A program made the position numbers and the translations under genes. The notes beneath the pieces were generated by a model. That model was not told where the DNA came from and did no database searches. It saw only the letters and a list, made by a program, of their open reading frames with translations. From NCBI RefSeq assembly GCF_002694385.1, contig NZ_NZMB01000012.1:95934-159933 (forward strand): 64,000 bases of DNA, read 5' to 3'. The stretch is from Sneathiella sp. Lineage in GTDB: Bacteria > Pseudomonadota > Alphaproteobacteria > Sneathiellales > Sneathiellaceae. This document shows, piece by piece, positions 50,335 to 59,290 of the stretch (within the stretch, counting starts at the first letter, position 1; the number at the start of each line of letters is the position of its first letter).

Positions 50335-51278
50335 GTGAAACGAAAGAGAAAAAAGGCTGGTTCAGCCGCCTGCGTGACGGGCTGAAACGTTCTTCCTCCG
50401 CCATCTCAGGCGGGATTACGGACATCTTCACCAAGCGCAAGCTCGATGACGATGTGATCGAGGAGCTGGAAGATCTGCTGATCAGTGCCGATCTCGGGGT
50501 GACAACCGCCGCCCGGATCGCCGCCAACATCGCCCGCAACCGCTATGACAAGGAAATTGAGCCCGACGAAATCCGCCGCGCGCTCGCCGATGAGGTCACC
50601 GCTATTCTGGAACCTGTCGCGCAACCCTTCACCCTTGATGAAGGACGCAAGCCTCATGTCGTGCTGGTCGTCGGCGTCAACGGGTCCGGCAAGACGACCA
50701 CCATCGGCAAATTTGCCAAACAATACAGTAGTGCAGGCAAGAAAGTCATGCTGGCGGCGGGGGATACCTTTCGCGCGGCGGCGGTTGAACAGCTGCAAAT
50801 CTGGGGTCAGCGCACCGGCGCGGAAGTGATGACCACCAAGGTCGGGGGCGATGCCGCCGGGCTGGCCTATGACGCCTTCGCAAAAGCGAAAGCGGAAGAC
50901 GTCGATCTCTTGCTGATTGATACGGCGGGCCGCCTTCAGAACAAATCGAACCTGATGGCGGAACTGGAAAAGATCCTGCGCGTTCTCCATAAGATGGACC
51001 CGGAAGCGCCCCATTCCTGCCTTCTGGTTCTGGATGCGACCACCGGGCAGAACGCGCTTAATCAGGTGGAAATATTCGGCAAGACCTGCCACGTCACCGG
51101 CCTTGTCATGACCAAGCTCGACGGCACCGCCAGAGGCGGCGTCCTGGTCGCCATCGCGGATCGCTTCGCCCTGCCGGTGCATGCCATCGGCATTGGCGAA
51201 GGAGAAGACGATTTGCAGCCCTTCGCTGCCCAGGACTTTGCGCGCGCCCTTGCCGGGGTCGCCGACAACACGCACTGA
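50331..51278 (+). CDS. ftsY: Signal recognition particle receptor FtsY
   Basis: A 315-residue SRP-family GTPase that receives Ffh-ribosome complexes at the membrane. The N-domain (about residues 10-95) is followed by the G-domain, with P-loop GVNGSGKTT (115-123), DTFRAAAVEQLQIW, DTAGRLQNKSNLMAEL and TKLDGTARGG. The long acidic A-domain of E. coli FtsY is missing, which is normal in alphaproteobacteria. It overlaps mtaB (ATGA). Confidence 0.97.
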   Translation: MSETKEKKGWFSRLRDGLKRSSSAISGGITDIFTKRKLDDDVIEELEDLLISADLGVTTAARIAANIARNRYDKEIEPDEIRRALADEVTAILEPVAQPFTLDEGRKPHVVLVVGVNGSGKTTTIGKFAKQYSSAGKKVMLAAGDTFRAAAVEQLQIWGQRTGAEVMTTKVGGDAAGLAYDAFAKAKAEDVDLLLIDTAGRLQNKSNLMAELEKILRVLHKMDPEAPHSCLLVLDATTGQNALNQVEIFGKTCHVTGLVMTKLDGTARGGVLVAIADRFALPVHAIGIGEGEDDLQPFAAQDFARALAGVADNTH

Positions 51279-51292
51279 AAAGAGAGAGAATA

Positions 51293-51868
51293 ATGGCCGA
51301 CGGAAGACCGATGCCGAAAGGATTGAAGCCCGCAACCGAGCTGGGGCCGATCCTGATTTTCTTCGCGGCCTACTATTTCGGCGATCTGTTCATCGCCACG
51401 GCGGCGATCATGGTCACGACAGTGATCGCGCTTGCCCTTTCCTATTATTACACACGCACCCTGCCGATGATGCCCCTTGTCACAGCCGTTGTCGTCATGG
51501 TGTTCGGCGGGCTGACGCTTTACCTCAATGATGAAACTTTCATCAAGATGAAGCCGACAATCATTTATGGCCTGTTTGCGGTCATCCTGTTTGCCGGGCT
51601 GATGCTCGGCAAATCCTTTATCAAGATATTGTTCGATAATTTCTGGGATCTGTCCGATGAGGGTTGGAAAAAACTGACCATCCGCCTCGCCGTCTTTTTT
51701 CTCCTCATGGCGGTCGCAAATGAATTTATCTGGCGGAATTTTTCAACCGAACTCTGGGTCAATATCAAGGTGTTCGGCTTCACCGCCGCCACCTTCCTGT
51801 TCTTCATTGCGCAGGTTCCGCTGATCACCCGCCATGCCAAATCAGATCCGTCCGACAAGAACGCATGA
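51293..51868 (+). CDS. yciB: Inner membrane septation protein A (YciB/IspZ family)
   Basis: A 191-residue membrane protein with about five helices. GPILIFFAAYYFGDLFIATA at the N-terminus, FIKMKPTIIYGLFAVILFAG in the middle and the conserved FWDLSDEGWKKLTIRLAVFF identify the family. It has been linked to cell envelope and septation functions in E. coli and Shigella. It follows ftsY by 14 bases and overlaps the next gene by four. Confidence 0.93.
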   Translation: MADGRPMPKGLKPATELGPILIFFAAYYFGDLFIATAAIMVTTVIALALSYYYTRTLPMMPLVTAVVVMVFGGLTLYLNDETFIKMKPTIIYGLFAVILFAGLMLGKSFIKILFDNFWDLSDEGWKKLTIRLAVFFLLMAVANEFIWRNFSTELWVNIKVFGFTAATFLFFIAQVPLITRHAKSDPSDKNA

Positions 51869-52716
51869 GCCTGCGGTACTTCCCGCTTGATGGCGCCGAT
51901 TTTCGCCTGACGATGGGATTGCAGGCGCTGCGGGAGCGATCCTGGATCGAACCGGACCACAATTATCACAAAGACATTTCCGGAAAACAGCGGCTGCTGC
52001 GAATACATCGGGAAAAGGTGTATGCAAATTTACCGCAAACCGATGCGGCAGAAGCGGATATCCTGTCCCTTGTCCAAAAGGAGTTGGCGCAGTTTCACCC
52101 CACGCTGATCCCGCCCGCCGTCGGGCAAGAAGAAAAAAATGCGCTTGTCCGCGCCGCACTCATGGTGCAGGAGGATCTTGTCCTGATGCGGGACGGAGGA
52201 AAGGGTGACTATCTGCTGGCCGCCGCGGCGGTCTTCGCCCCCACCGGATGGGATCTTGCCGAAAAAATCGGGCGGCCGATGCGGTTCATTCATGCGCCCG
52301 TGCCGGAATTAAATGCACGGATCGGCAGCCCGATCGACCGGTTTTTCCGCAATCTCAAACCCGGCAAGAAGGTTGAGCGGTTCAACTGGGGACTTTATGA
52401 CAGCGATGCCCCGTTCCAGCCTGCCTGGTGGCGCAAGGAACGCACGGCCGATCCTGATATTTCTGTTGAGAACATCGGCCGCAAATTATTCTTCCGGGTG
52501 GAGCGGCAGACATTGCAACGCCTGCCGGGATCATCCGACATTCTTTTCACGATCCGAGTTTTCAGCAATCCCCTCGCGCACATCGCCGAAGATAAGCATC
52601 GCGCCGCCTGCCTGCTCCGTGCCCTTGAAACCATGGAGCGCGACATGCGGCGTTATAAATCCATTGCGCGGTATGAAAAAGAACTCCGCACATATCTTGG
52701 TGCGCCTTCCGCCTAA
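51865..52716 (+). CDS. DUF3445 / heme-dependent oxidative N-demethylase family protein
   Basis: A 283-residue protein of the DUF3445 family, which contains heme-dependent oxidative N-demethylase subunits. Recognisable segments are GLQALRERSWIEPDHNY near the N-terminus, WDLAEKIGRPMRFIHAPVPE (about residues 131-150), VDRFF-like IDRFFRNLKPGKKVERFNWGL, and FRVERQTLQRLPGSSDILFTIR. I cannot tell which residue would ligate heme, and the partner subunits of a demethylase complex are not nearby, so the function here is open. It overlaps yciB by four bases. Its TAA overlaps the stop codon of the DUF4197 gene on the other strand. Confidence 0.82.
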   Translation: MSLRYFPLDGADFRLTMGLQALRERSWIEPDHNYHKDISGKQRLLRIHREKVYANLPQTDAAEADILSLVQKELAQFHPTLIPPAVGQEEKNALVRAALMVQEDLVLMRDGGKGDYLLAAAAVFAPTGWDLAEKIGRPMRFIHAPVPELNARIGSPIDRFFRNLKPGKKVERFNWGLYDSDAPFQPAWWRKERTADPDISVENIGRKLFFRVERQTLQRLPGSSDILFTIRVFSNPLAHIAEDKHRAACLLRALETMERDMRRYKSIARYEKELRTYLGAPSA

Positions 52717-53480
52717 TTGCCGAAGACGGTCTTGAGAATCTCCGTGGTGCGCTTCACTGGATCCTTGCGGATGGCGGCTTCCTCCACCGCCAAATAATGG
52801 AAAAGCCCCTCCAGCGCCATCTCAGTTGCATACTCATTCAGATCCGTGCGGATATCCGGCACCAGCGGGATATCCTTATACTGGGAAATCAGGCTGTCAT
52901 AGGTCGAAAGCGCCCCGACATCCTGAAGGGTTTCCTGCATGACGGGACGGATTGTCTCCGTCAGCTCGCCGGTTGATACTTTCCGGAAATACTGCGTCGC
53001 CGCATCATCGGGCCCGTTATAGATCGCCTGCGCATCTTCAAGCGTCATGGCGGAAATGGCGTTATAGATGATTTCCTTGGTCTTGGGGGCCGCCGCCTCC
53101 GCCCCGCGATTGAGCTTCGTCTCCAGATCATCGGCAAGGCCGGACAGTCCGAATTTCTTCAGTAAAGCCTGCGCCTGCTGCATTTTCTCGGGCAGCGGGA
53201 TGTGGATCGCCGGATCGCCGTTATAGCCATCCGTCGCACCGACCTGCCCGACAACCGTTTCCGTCCCGACGCGCAGCGCCTCCTTAAGCCCGTCCACAAT
53301 CTGAGAGGTGGACAGACCGCTCACCGTGCTGCCCCCGCTGCCGGAACCACCCGTTACTGCGGAACTGCCGCCCTCAATCGTTTTTTGCAGCTTATCGAGA
53401 AAACTCGCCTCGGCGCCAAGGCTCAACCCCGTCAGGGAAACGGCCCCGACAACGGCGGCTACCAATAACTTCCTCATCAT
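52713..53480 (-). CDS. DUF4197 family secreted protein
   Basis: A 255-residue protein with an N-terminal signal peptide (MRKLLVAAVVGAVSLTGLSLGAEA-type, first 25 residues), a Gly/Ser-rich segment (about 38-52) and the DUF4197 domain. The domain shows LKEALRVGTETVVGQVGATDGY, AMTLEDAQAIYNGPDDAATQYFR and the C-terminal VTTEILKTVFGN-like TTEILKTVFGN. No enzymatic residues are known for the family. An AGGAA ribosome site precedes the ATG. It sits between the DUF3445 gene and a NUDIX gene, and the two 3' ends overlap. Confidence 0.85.
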   Translation of the reverse strand: MMRKLLVAAVVGAVSLTGLSLGAEASFLDKLQKTIEGGSSAVTGGSGSGGSTVSGLSTSQIVDGLKEALRVGTETVVGQVGATDGYNGDPAIHIPLPEKMQQAQALLKKFGLSGLADDLETKLNRGAEAAAPKTKEIIYNAISAMTLEDAQAIYNGPDDAATQYFRKVSTGELTETIRPVMQETLQDVGALSTYDSLISQYKDIPLVPDIRTDLNEYATEMALEGLFHYLAVEEAAIRKDPVKRTTEILKTVFGN

Positions 53481-53500
53481 AAATTCCTTATCTGAAATCG

Positions 53501-54064
53501 TTATCGACGTATAATTTTAAGGGATTTTTCCAGCATTTCCCCACTCGCATTGGTGAAGGGAGTGAAACCATCCTGATCCCGGACCTGCCGAAACTGATGC
53601 AGCGCCCAATAAACGGTGGGAAAAGCAAGGTCATCCCACGGAATTTCATCCCAGTCAAACAACCGCACCTCAAGCGATTCCGGTCCCGCCGCGAATTCCG
53701 GCGTATCCAGCTCCGCCCGGTACATGATCTGCACCTGACTGATATGGGTCACGCTGTAGAGTGCGAGAAGGTCACGAATGCGAATTTTTGCCAGCGCCTC
53801 CTCATAGGCTTCGCGGATCGCGCCATTTTCCGCCGTTTCATTCTGTTCCAGAAAACCGGCCGGCAGCGTCCAGAAACCCTTTCTGGGGTTGATTGCCCGC
53901 TTGCACAGCAGGAATCTGTCGCCGTGAGTCACGACCGAACCGACAACGATTTTCGGATTGTCATAGTGAATCCAGCCGCAATCGGCACAGACATGCCGTT
54001 CCACATTGTCCCCTGCGGGAACCTTGCGCTCAAAGCTGTAATCATCCGGATTTGTCGATGCCAC
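53501..54064 (-). CDS. NUDIX hydrolase with N-terminal CxxC
   Basis: A 187-residue hydrolase. The NUDIX box GFLEQNE with REAYEEA fits G-x5-E-x7-REuxEEx, and [13 protein letters not shown] is typical of the ADP-ribose/NADH pyrophosphatase-like branch. An N-terminal [13 protein letters not shown] has one CxxC, half of the four-cysteine zinc ribbon seen in NudC. The substrate is unknown. The start is GTG at 54064 with no good ribosome site. It is about 45 bases downstream of ccmI. Confidence 0.88.
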   Translation of the reverse strand: MASTNPDDYSFERKVPAGDNVERHVCADCGWIHYDNPKIVVGSVVTHGDRFLLCKRAINPRKGFWTLPAGFLEQNETAENGAIREAYEEALAKIRIRDLLALYSVTHISQVQIMYRAELDTPEFAAGPESLEVRLFDWDEIPWDDLAFPTVYWALHQFRQVRDQDGFTPFTNASGEMLEKSLKIIRR

Positions 54065-54108
54065 CGTTCTGGTCTGCCGTTTTCTGTTATCGGGAGCGAC
54101 TTACGCTA

Positions 54109-55500
54109 TCAATTTTTAAGCGCGCCGGAAAGGCTCTTTATCGCCTCCGTCGCGGCCTGATGCAGCGGGCTTTCCGTATTTGTCGCAGAAAGCAGTCGCG
54201 TCCAGTAGTCGCGCGCCGCCGCCTCATTTTCGGCCGCGGCTTCCGCCACACCAAGATACCAGAGCGCCTCTGGATGCGCCGGGTCCTTTTCCAGAACGTC
54301 CCGGTACAGATCAACCGCGGAGGCGGGTGGAATACCATTTTTCCCCTCGGCCTGCACATGGGCGAAGGCTTCATTCTGGAGAGCGGCAAGATCATCGGGG
54401 CGCAATTCACGCGCCCGCGCATAGGCATCTGCCGCTTTTCCGTGCTCTCCCAGCGTACCATAGACCTGCCCGAGGCGCATCAAACCGGCATAATCCGGCG
54501 TCTCCGCCATGCGGTCCGCCAGCCCCTCCACCATGGAGGTGATCATCGCCTGTCGATCCTCCGGCGTCATATTGGCCGCATTGGCAATGTCTTCACTCGT
54601 CGGACCGGGGCCGGATTCGATAGTTTCCTTGTCAACTAAAAGATCCCCGAGATCCGTGCCGGTTTCTGCGGCCGTCTGCTCAATCCGGTTTTTGAGTACC
54701 GGCATGAAGGGCGCCTCTGCCGGACTGTCGCGATACAGCGCAACCCATGCGTCAAGGGCAGCCGTCGTATCCCCTCCCTGCGCCATGCGAAGGGCGCGAT
54801 AATAACGGGCGCCAGGATTGGCCGGATCAATCTCATAGGCTTTATCAAAGGCCTCCGCCGCCGCGTCCGATACATGGCCATCCGCGGCGAAATAGAAATT
54901 CTCCCCGGCGCTGACAAAAAGCTCCGCCGCGTTCGGCGCAAGAATGGTTGCCTTCAGAAAAGTTTCCGCCGCCTGCTCATAACGTTCCATGCGGCTGAGA
55001 GTCGTCGCCAGCAGGATCCAGCCATCCAGATTCTCCGGCTGCTCCTTGAGAGCGGTCACCAGACGCTGGACAAGCATACCTGCATCATGATTCTGAAGCG
55101 CCATGCGCTCCGCCGCGATATCGCGGGACGCCAGTGGTGATGACGGTTTATCGGGTGATCCCAGATCAAGATAAAGCCCGATACAGGCAACCGGCACGGC
55201 AATCGCAAGAAAAAGGGCAACCGGGCGGTACGCCTTGCCGTTTCCGGATTTTACAGACGGTTTTCCTTCCGTCCGGCCAAGCCGCAGCATGCGCCGCTTG
55301 ATCTCGGTTTCCATCGTTTCCGCATCGGCCTTGCTGATGCGCCCCCCGGCCACATCCGCCGCCAGTTCGTCAAGCTGCTGACGGTAAACGCCCATCCCCT
55401 GATCGACATGACGCCGTTCAGGTCCCGCCGGGCGCAAAAACGGCCAGACAAGAGTAAGAACGGCAGGCAGCAGGATAAGCGACAGAATGACCCAGATCAT
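54109..55500 (-). CDS. ccmI: Cytochrome c maturation protein CcmI (TPR)
   Basis: A 463-residue protein with two transmembrane helices (about residues 2-22 and 95-117) and a periplasmic C-terminal part built of TPR-like repeats (about 145-460). MGVYRQQLDELAADVAGGRIS between the helices is a CcmI signature. It holds apocytochrome c for heme attachment. It overlaps ccmH by four bases and is the last gene of the ccm operon. Confidence 0.93.
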   Translation of the reverse strand: MIWVILSLILLPAVLTLVWPFLRPAGPERRHVDQGMGVYRQQLDELAADVAGGRISKADAETMETEIKRRMLRLGRTEGKPSVKSGNGKAYRPVALFLAIAVPVACIGLYLDLGSPDKPSSPLASRDIAAERMALQNHDAGMLVQRLVTALKEQPENLDGWILLATTLSRMERYEQAAETFLKATILAPNAAELFVSAGENFYFAADGHVSDAAAEAFDKAYEIDPANPGARYYRALRMAQGGDTTAALDAWVALYRDSPAEAPFMPVLKNRIEQTAAETGTDLGDLLVDKETIESGPGPTSEDIANAANMTPEDRQAMITSMVEGLADRMAETPDYAGLMRLGQVYGTLGEHGKAADAYARARELRPDDLAALQNEAFAHVQAEGKNGIPPASAVDLYRDVLEKDPAHPEALWYLGVAEAAAENEAAARDYWTRLLSATNTESPLHQAATEAIKSLSGALKN

Positions 55501-55994
55501 GAACGGTCTCCGGGTCCGTCCGAATCAAAAAGCCGGTCAAGCTCCGCCTGCTCCTCACGGGTGAGGACCGTTGTCGTTGCGGTTTCATTTTGCCCGCTCC
55601 TGCCGCGCAGAAACAGGATCATGAGGAGAGCCCCGATCAGAAAAATAACGGCCGGGCCGATCCACAAGAGATAGGTTGTCATTTTGAAAGGCGGGTCCAG
55701 CAGAACCCAGTCCCCATAACGGCGGACCAGATAATCGCGCACCTCGGCATCGCTGTCGCCGAGGGTAATGCGCTCCCGCACGATCTGGCGCAGATCCTGG
55801 GCGAGATCGGCATTGCTGTCGAGAATGGACTGGTTCTGGCAGACAAGGCAGCGGATGTCACCGGAGATATCCCGCGCTCTCGCCTCCTGTGCCGGATCCT
55901 CCAGCCGCTCATCCAGAAAGACTGCCCCGGCAGGCAGGGCAAAGAACGGCAGCGTCACACAAAGGAGCAACGTCAAATGGCAGAGCGCTTTCAA
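55497..55994 (-). CDS. ccmH: Cytochrome c maturation protein CcmH
   Basis: A 165-residue thiol oxidoreductase anchored in the inner membrane. A signal segment (about residues 5-24) precedes the conserved redox motif Cys49/Cys52 in RCLVCQNQSILDSNADLAQDLR, which is followed by VRERITLGDSDAEVRDYLV and the RYGDWVLLDPPF motif. One C-terminal helix is present (about 110-130). It reduces or relays thiols of apocytochrome c. Its ATG overlaps ccmG and its stop overlaps ccmI, both by four bases. Confidence 0.95.
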   Translation of the reverse strand: MKALCHLTLLLCVTLPFFALPAGAVFLDERLEDPAQEARARDISGDIRCLVCQNQSILDSNADLAQDLRQIVRERITLGDSDAEVRDYLVRRYGDWVLLDPPFKMTTYLLWIGPAVIFLIGALLMILFLRGRSGQNETATTTVLTREEQAELDRLFDSDGPGDRS

Positions 55995-56524
55995 CTCTCC
56001 GCTCCCTTCAGAAGCGGCCGTATCCGCATGTCAAACATCGGCCGGGTGAGCGGGCCGATCACCTTGTCCAGAATGGTGCCGTCAGGTCCGATTACAAAGG
56101 TTTCCGGGACGCCATAGACCCCGAAATCAATGCCGACACGGCCCTTCAGATCCATGCCGGTGCGCTTGTAGGGATTGCCGTGACGCTGCAGCCACTCGGC
56201 CGCGGCCGTCGGCGTGTCCTTGTAATTCAGCCCGTAGATATCAACGGTATCCTGTTCCCTCAACTCCATGAAAAAGGGATGCTCCACCATGCAGGCAACA
56301 CACCAGGAGGCGAAGACGTTCAGCAGAACAACCTTTCCGGTCGCCAGGTCGGATTTCGCAAGGCCCGGACCATATCCCGGAACCGCCTCAAGAGAAAATT
56401 CCGGCGCTGCCTTGCTCACCAGTTCGGAGGGGATTTCCGTCGGGTTGAGATTGAAAAGCGCATACCACATGACGACAGCAATGGCGACGAATGTCAGGAC
56501 GGGAACAAGAAAGCGTAATTGCAT
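55991..56524 (-). CDS. ccmG: Thiol:disulfide interchange protein CcmG/DsbE
   Basis: A 177-residue membrane-anchored thioredoxin. The N-terminal helix (about residues 3-24) leads to a thioredoxin fold with the active site Cys75/Cys78 (WCVACMVEHP), and the GVPETFVIGPDGTI cis-Pro region is typical of DsbE. It keeps the CXXCH heme site of apocytochrome c reduced in the periplasm. It begins three bases after ccmF. Confidence 0.96.
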   Translation of the reverse strand: MQLRFLVPVLTFVAIAVVMWYALFNLNPTEIPSELVSKAAPEFSLEAVPGYGPGLAKSDLATGKVVLLNVFASWCVACMVEHPFFMELREQDTVDIYGLNYKDTPTAAAEWLQRHGNPYKRTGMDLKGRVGIDFGVYGVPETFVIGPDGTILDKVIGPLTRPMFDMRIRPLLKGAES

Positions 56525-56526
56525 TG

Positions 56527-58524
56527 TTATCCCTTCGCTTCTGACATTTCCGGGGTACGCGGGGTCTGGTTGCGGGCCCCACGCGGCGCGCCAAGACGCA
56601 ACCGGCGATCACTGAGGCTCAACAGTCCGCCCATGAACATGACCAGCGACCCGATCCATATCCAGGAGACAAACGGTTTGTGATAGATCCGCACGGCGTA
56701 GCCGCCCTGCCCGTCACCCTCCCCCACGACAACATAGAGATCGGCACTCAGCATGGGGCGAATGGCCGCCTCCGTCGTTTCCATGGGCGGATCGGTATAA
56801 CGGCGTTGCTCCGGGTAGAGGAAAACGCCGGAGCTGCCATTTCTGCTTGCCAGAAACGTCCCGCGATCCGCCTCATAATTCGGCCCCGCGAGTGTCTCCA
56901 CCCCATCAAAGCGGAACTCATATCCGCCGACCGTCACCGTCTCCCCCGGCGTCATCACGCCGAGATGTTCCGATTGCCAGGCCTCCGACGCCGTGATGCC
57001 GAGAATGACAAGGGCGACCCCGATATGGGCGACCGTCATGCCATGGGCGCTACGTGGAAGCTGGATCATTCTTTTCCAGCTTTTGGAGAGCGGCCCCCGG
57101 AACAGTTTGATCCTGTCCGCCCATTCAAAGAAGGATCCGAACAACAGCCAGCCGAACAGCCCCATCCCGACCAGCGCCATGACCGGCGTCTCAAAGTGCC
57201 ACCACATGATGATCCCCACAAACAATAGCGCAAGGAACAATGCGAACTTGAGGCGCGCGAGAATGCCCGCAAGGTCCGCCCGTTTCCATGGCATGAAGGG
57301 TCCAAAGGCCATCACAATGATCAGGGGAATGGCAAGCGGCAGGAAGGTTGCCTCGAAAAACGGCGGTCCGACGGAGACTTTCGCGCCCGTAAAGGCATCC
57401 AGAAAAATCGGGTAGAGGGTGCCAAGCAGAATGGTCGCCGTCGCCGTGGACAGGAGCAGATTGTTCAGCACCAGCGCCCCTTCACGGCTGATCGGGGCGA
57501 ACAGCCCCCCGCCCTTCATCATCGGCGCGCGAATACCATACAGCAGCAGCGAACCGCCAATCACGACAATCAGGAAAATCAGGATAAAGACACCCCGCGC
57601 CGGATCAGTCGCAAAGGCATGAACGGAATTGAGCACGCCCGAGCGCACCAGAAACGTTCCCAGCAGGCTGAGGCTGAAGGCAATGATGGCGAGCAGGATT
57701 GTCCAGTTCTTGAGAGCATCCCGCTTCTCCACCACAATGGCGGAGTGCAGCAGCGCGGTAGCCGCAAGCCACGGCATGAAAGACGCATTTTCCACCGGAT
57801 CCCAGAACCACCAGCCGCCCCAACCCAGTTCATAATAGGCCCACCAGGAGCCAAGGGCGATTCCAATGGTGAGAAATCCCCATGCCGCCAGCGTCCAGGG
57901 TCGGACCCAGCGGGCCCAGGCCGGATCAACCCGCCCTTCAATGAGGGCGGCGATGGCGAAAGAGAAAGTCACCGATAGCCCGACATACCCGAGATAGAGA
58001 AACGGCGGATGGAAGGCGAGACCCGGATCCTGCAGCAACGGGTTGAGGCCATTGCCATCAAGCGGGACAGGATCAAGCCGTTCAAACGGGTTGGAGGTAA
58101 ACAGAATGAACATCAGGAAGCCGACGCCGATCAGCCCCTGAACGGCCAGTACGCGCGCCTTCAGCGTATCGGGAAGATTGCGGCCGAAAAGAGCGACGGC
58201 AAGCCCGAAGAGCGCCAATATCCAAGCCCACAGCAACAGCGAGCCTTCATGATTGCCCCAGACACCGCTAACCTTGTAGAGCATCGGTTTCAGCGAATGG
58301 GAATTGCTGGCGACATTCAGGATAGAAAAATCGCTGGTCACATAGCCGACGGTCAGACAGATGAACGCGATCGTGAGGGCGACAAACTGGACAAGGGCGG
58401 CATTGGAAGCAAACCCCATCATAGGCTGGCTGCCCTGCCCGGCGCCCAACATCGGGACCGTCCCCTGAAAAATCGCGGTGATCAGGGCCAGGATGACGAC
58501 GAATTGTCCGATTTCCGCAATCAT
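56527..58524 (-). CDS. ccmF: Cytochrome c heme lyase subunit CcmF
   Basis: A 665-residue integral membrane protein with about 15 helices. The WWD heme-handling signature WGGWWFWDPVENASFMPW is intact at about residues 230-247, and SGVWGNHEGSLLLWAWIL and the histidine-bearing loops typical of CcmF are present. With CcmH and CcmI it attaches heme to apocytochrome c. The stop is two bases before ccmG. Confidence 0.97.
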   Translation of the reverse strand: MIAEIGQFVVILALITAIFQGTVPMLGAGQGSQPMMGFASNAALVQFVALTIAFICLTVGYVTSDFSILNVASNSHSLKPMLYKVSGVWGNHEGSLLLWAWILALFGLAVALFGRNLPDTLKARVLAVQGLIGVGFLMFILFTSNPFERLDPVPLDGNGLNPLLQDPGLAFHPPFLYLGYVGLSVTFSFAIAALIEGRVDPAWARWVRPWTLAAWGFLTIGIALGSWWAYYELGWGGWWFWDPVENASFMPWLAATALLHSAIVVEKRDALKNWTILLAIIAFSLSLLGTFLVRSGVLNSVHAFATDPARGVFILIFLIVVIGGSLLLYGIRAPMMKGGGLFAPISREGALVLNNLLLSTATATILLGTLYPIFLDAFTGAKVSVGPPFFEATFLPLAIPLIIVMAFGPFMPWKRADLAGILARLKFALFLALLFVGIIMWWHFETPVMALVGMGLFGWLLFGSFFEWADRIKLFRGPLSKSWKRMIQLPRSAHGMTVAHIGVALVILGITASEAWQSEHLGVMTPGETVTVGGYEFRFDGVETLAGPNYEADRGTFLASRNGSSGVFLYPEQRRYTDPPMETTEAAIRPMLSADLYVVVGEGDGQGGYAVRIYHKPFVSWIWIGSLVMFMGGLLSLSDRRLRLGAPRGARNQTPRTPEMSEAKG

Positions 58525-58527
58525 GGA

Positions 58528-58968
58528 TCAGTTATCCGTTTCGGGCTTCCACTGCCCGGATTTCTTGATCGCCTCCGCTACTTCCGGCGGCATGTAATTT
58601 TCATCATGCTTGGCCAGCACATTGCTGGCAATAAACATCCCGTCCTCGTTAAACGCGCCTTCGGTCACGACGCCCTGCCCCTCCCGGAAGAGATCGGGCA
58701 GCAATCCTTCAAAAGTGACCGGAACCGTCTCATTCAGATCGGTCACGCGAAAGCTCACCTGCACGCCTTGCTTGACCAGGCTGCCTTCCTCAACAAGACC
58801 GCCGAGGCGGAAATTACGACCCGCGGGCATGGGCTGATCCACCAGATCAGTCGGGCTGCGGAAAAAGACAAGGCTGTCCTGAAACGAAGTCAGGACAAGC
58901 GCGGCGGCCAACGCCAGAACAGTCATTCCCGCAAGGACAAAATATAAACGGCGCTTCTTCCGGCTCAT
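58528..58968 (-). CDS. ccmE: Cytochrome c maturation heme chaperone CcmE
   Basis: A 146-residue membrane-anchored OB-fold protein. It has an N-terminal helix (about residues 8-28) and the heme-binding motif VLAKHDENYMPPE, with His121 covalently linked to heme and Tyr125 as ligand. FRLGGLVEEGSL and VTFEGLLPDLFREGQGVV are conserved. Its ATG overlaps the ccmD stop (ATGA), and it precedes ccmF by three bases. Confidence 0.97.
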   Translation of the reverse strand: MSRKKRRLYFVLAGMTVLALAAALVLTSFQDSLVFFRSPTDLVDQPMPAGRNFRLGGLVEEGSLVKQGVQVSFRVTDLNETVPVTFEGLLPDLFREGQGVVTEGAFNEDGMFIASNVLAKHDENYMPPEVAEAIKKSGQWKPETDN

Positions 58969-59180
58969 GACAGGCTTCCCTCTGTCGCTTCGGACAATTT
59001 GCGGGAAGAGTGTCTCTCCCCGCGGCGCGCTTCCGCTGCCGCCAATTCACGCTCAACCGTTTTCAGGCGCTGACGGCTTCTCAGATAAAGCAGCAGCAAC
59101 GTCCCGGCCGAAACGATGAAACAGGGCCAGACATACAGCGCATACCCGCCCATATGGAAAAATGTCGCAACCTGATCCAA
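58965..59180 (-). CDS. ccmD: Heme exporter protein CcmD (small)
   Basis: About 71 residues. The sequence FFHMGGYALYVWPCFIVSAG, a single helix and the Arg/Lys/Glu-rich cytoplasmic tail match CcmD, which releases holo-CcmE from the CcmABC complex. The longest frame begins at 59231, but TTG at 59180, with GAGG 7 bases upstream, places MGG close to the N-terminus as in the family, so I chose it. The stop overlaps ccmE (ATGA). It lies about 110 bases downstream of ccmC. Confidence 0.85.
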   Translation of the reverse strand: MDQVATFFHMGGYALYVWPCFIVSAGTLLLLYLRSRQRLKTVERELAAAEARRGERHSSRKLSEATEGSLS

Positions 59181-59290
59181 AATGACCCTCAACCCTTGTG
59201 TTCCGGCAGAATATAACCTCTTCGCCGTCAAAATACAGAAGCCAACCGCCCCGATGCGTCACAATGCCGCGATCAGCCCATCCCGCCGGA

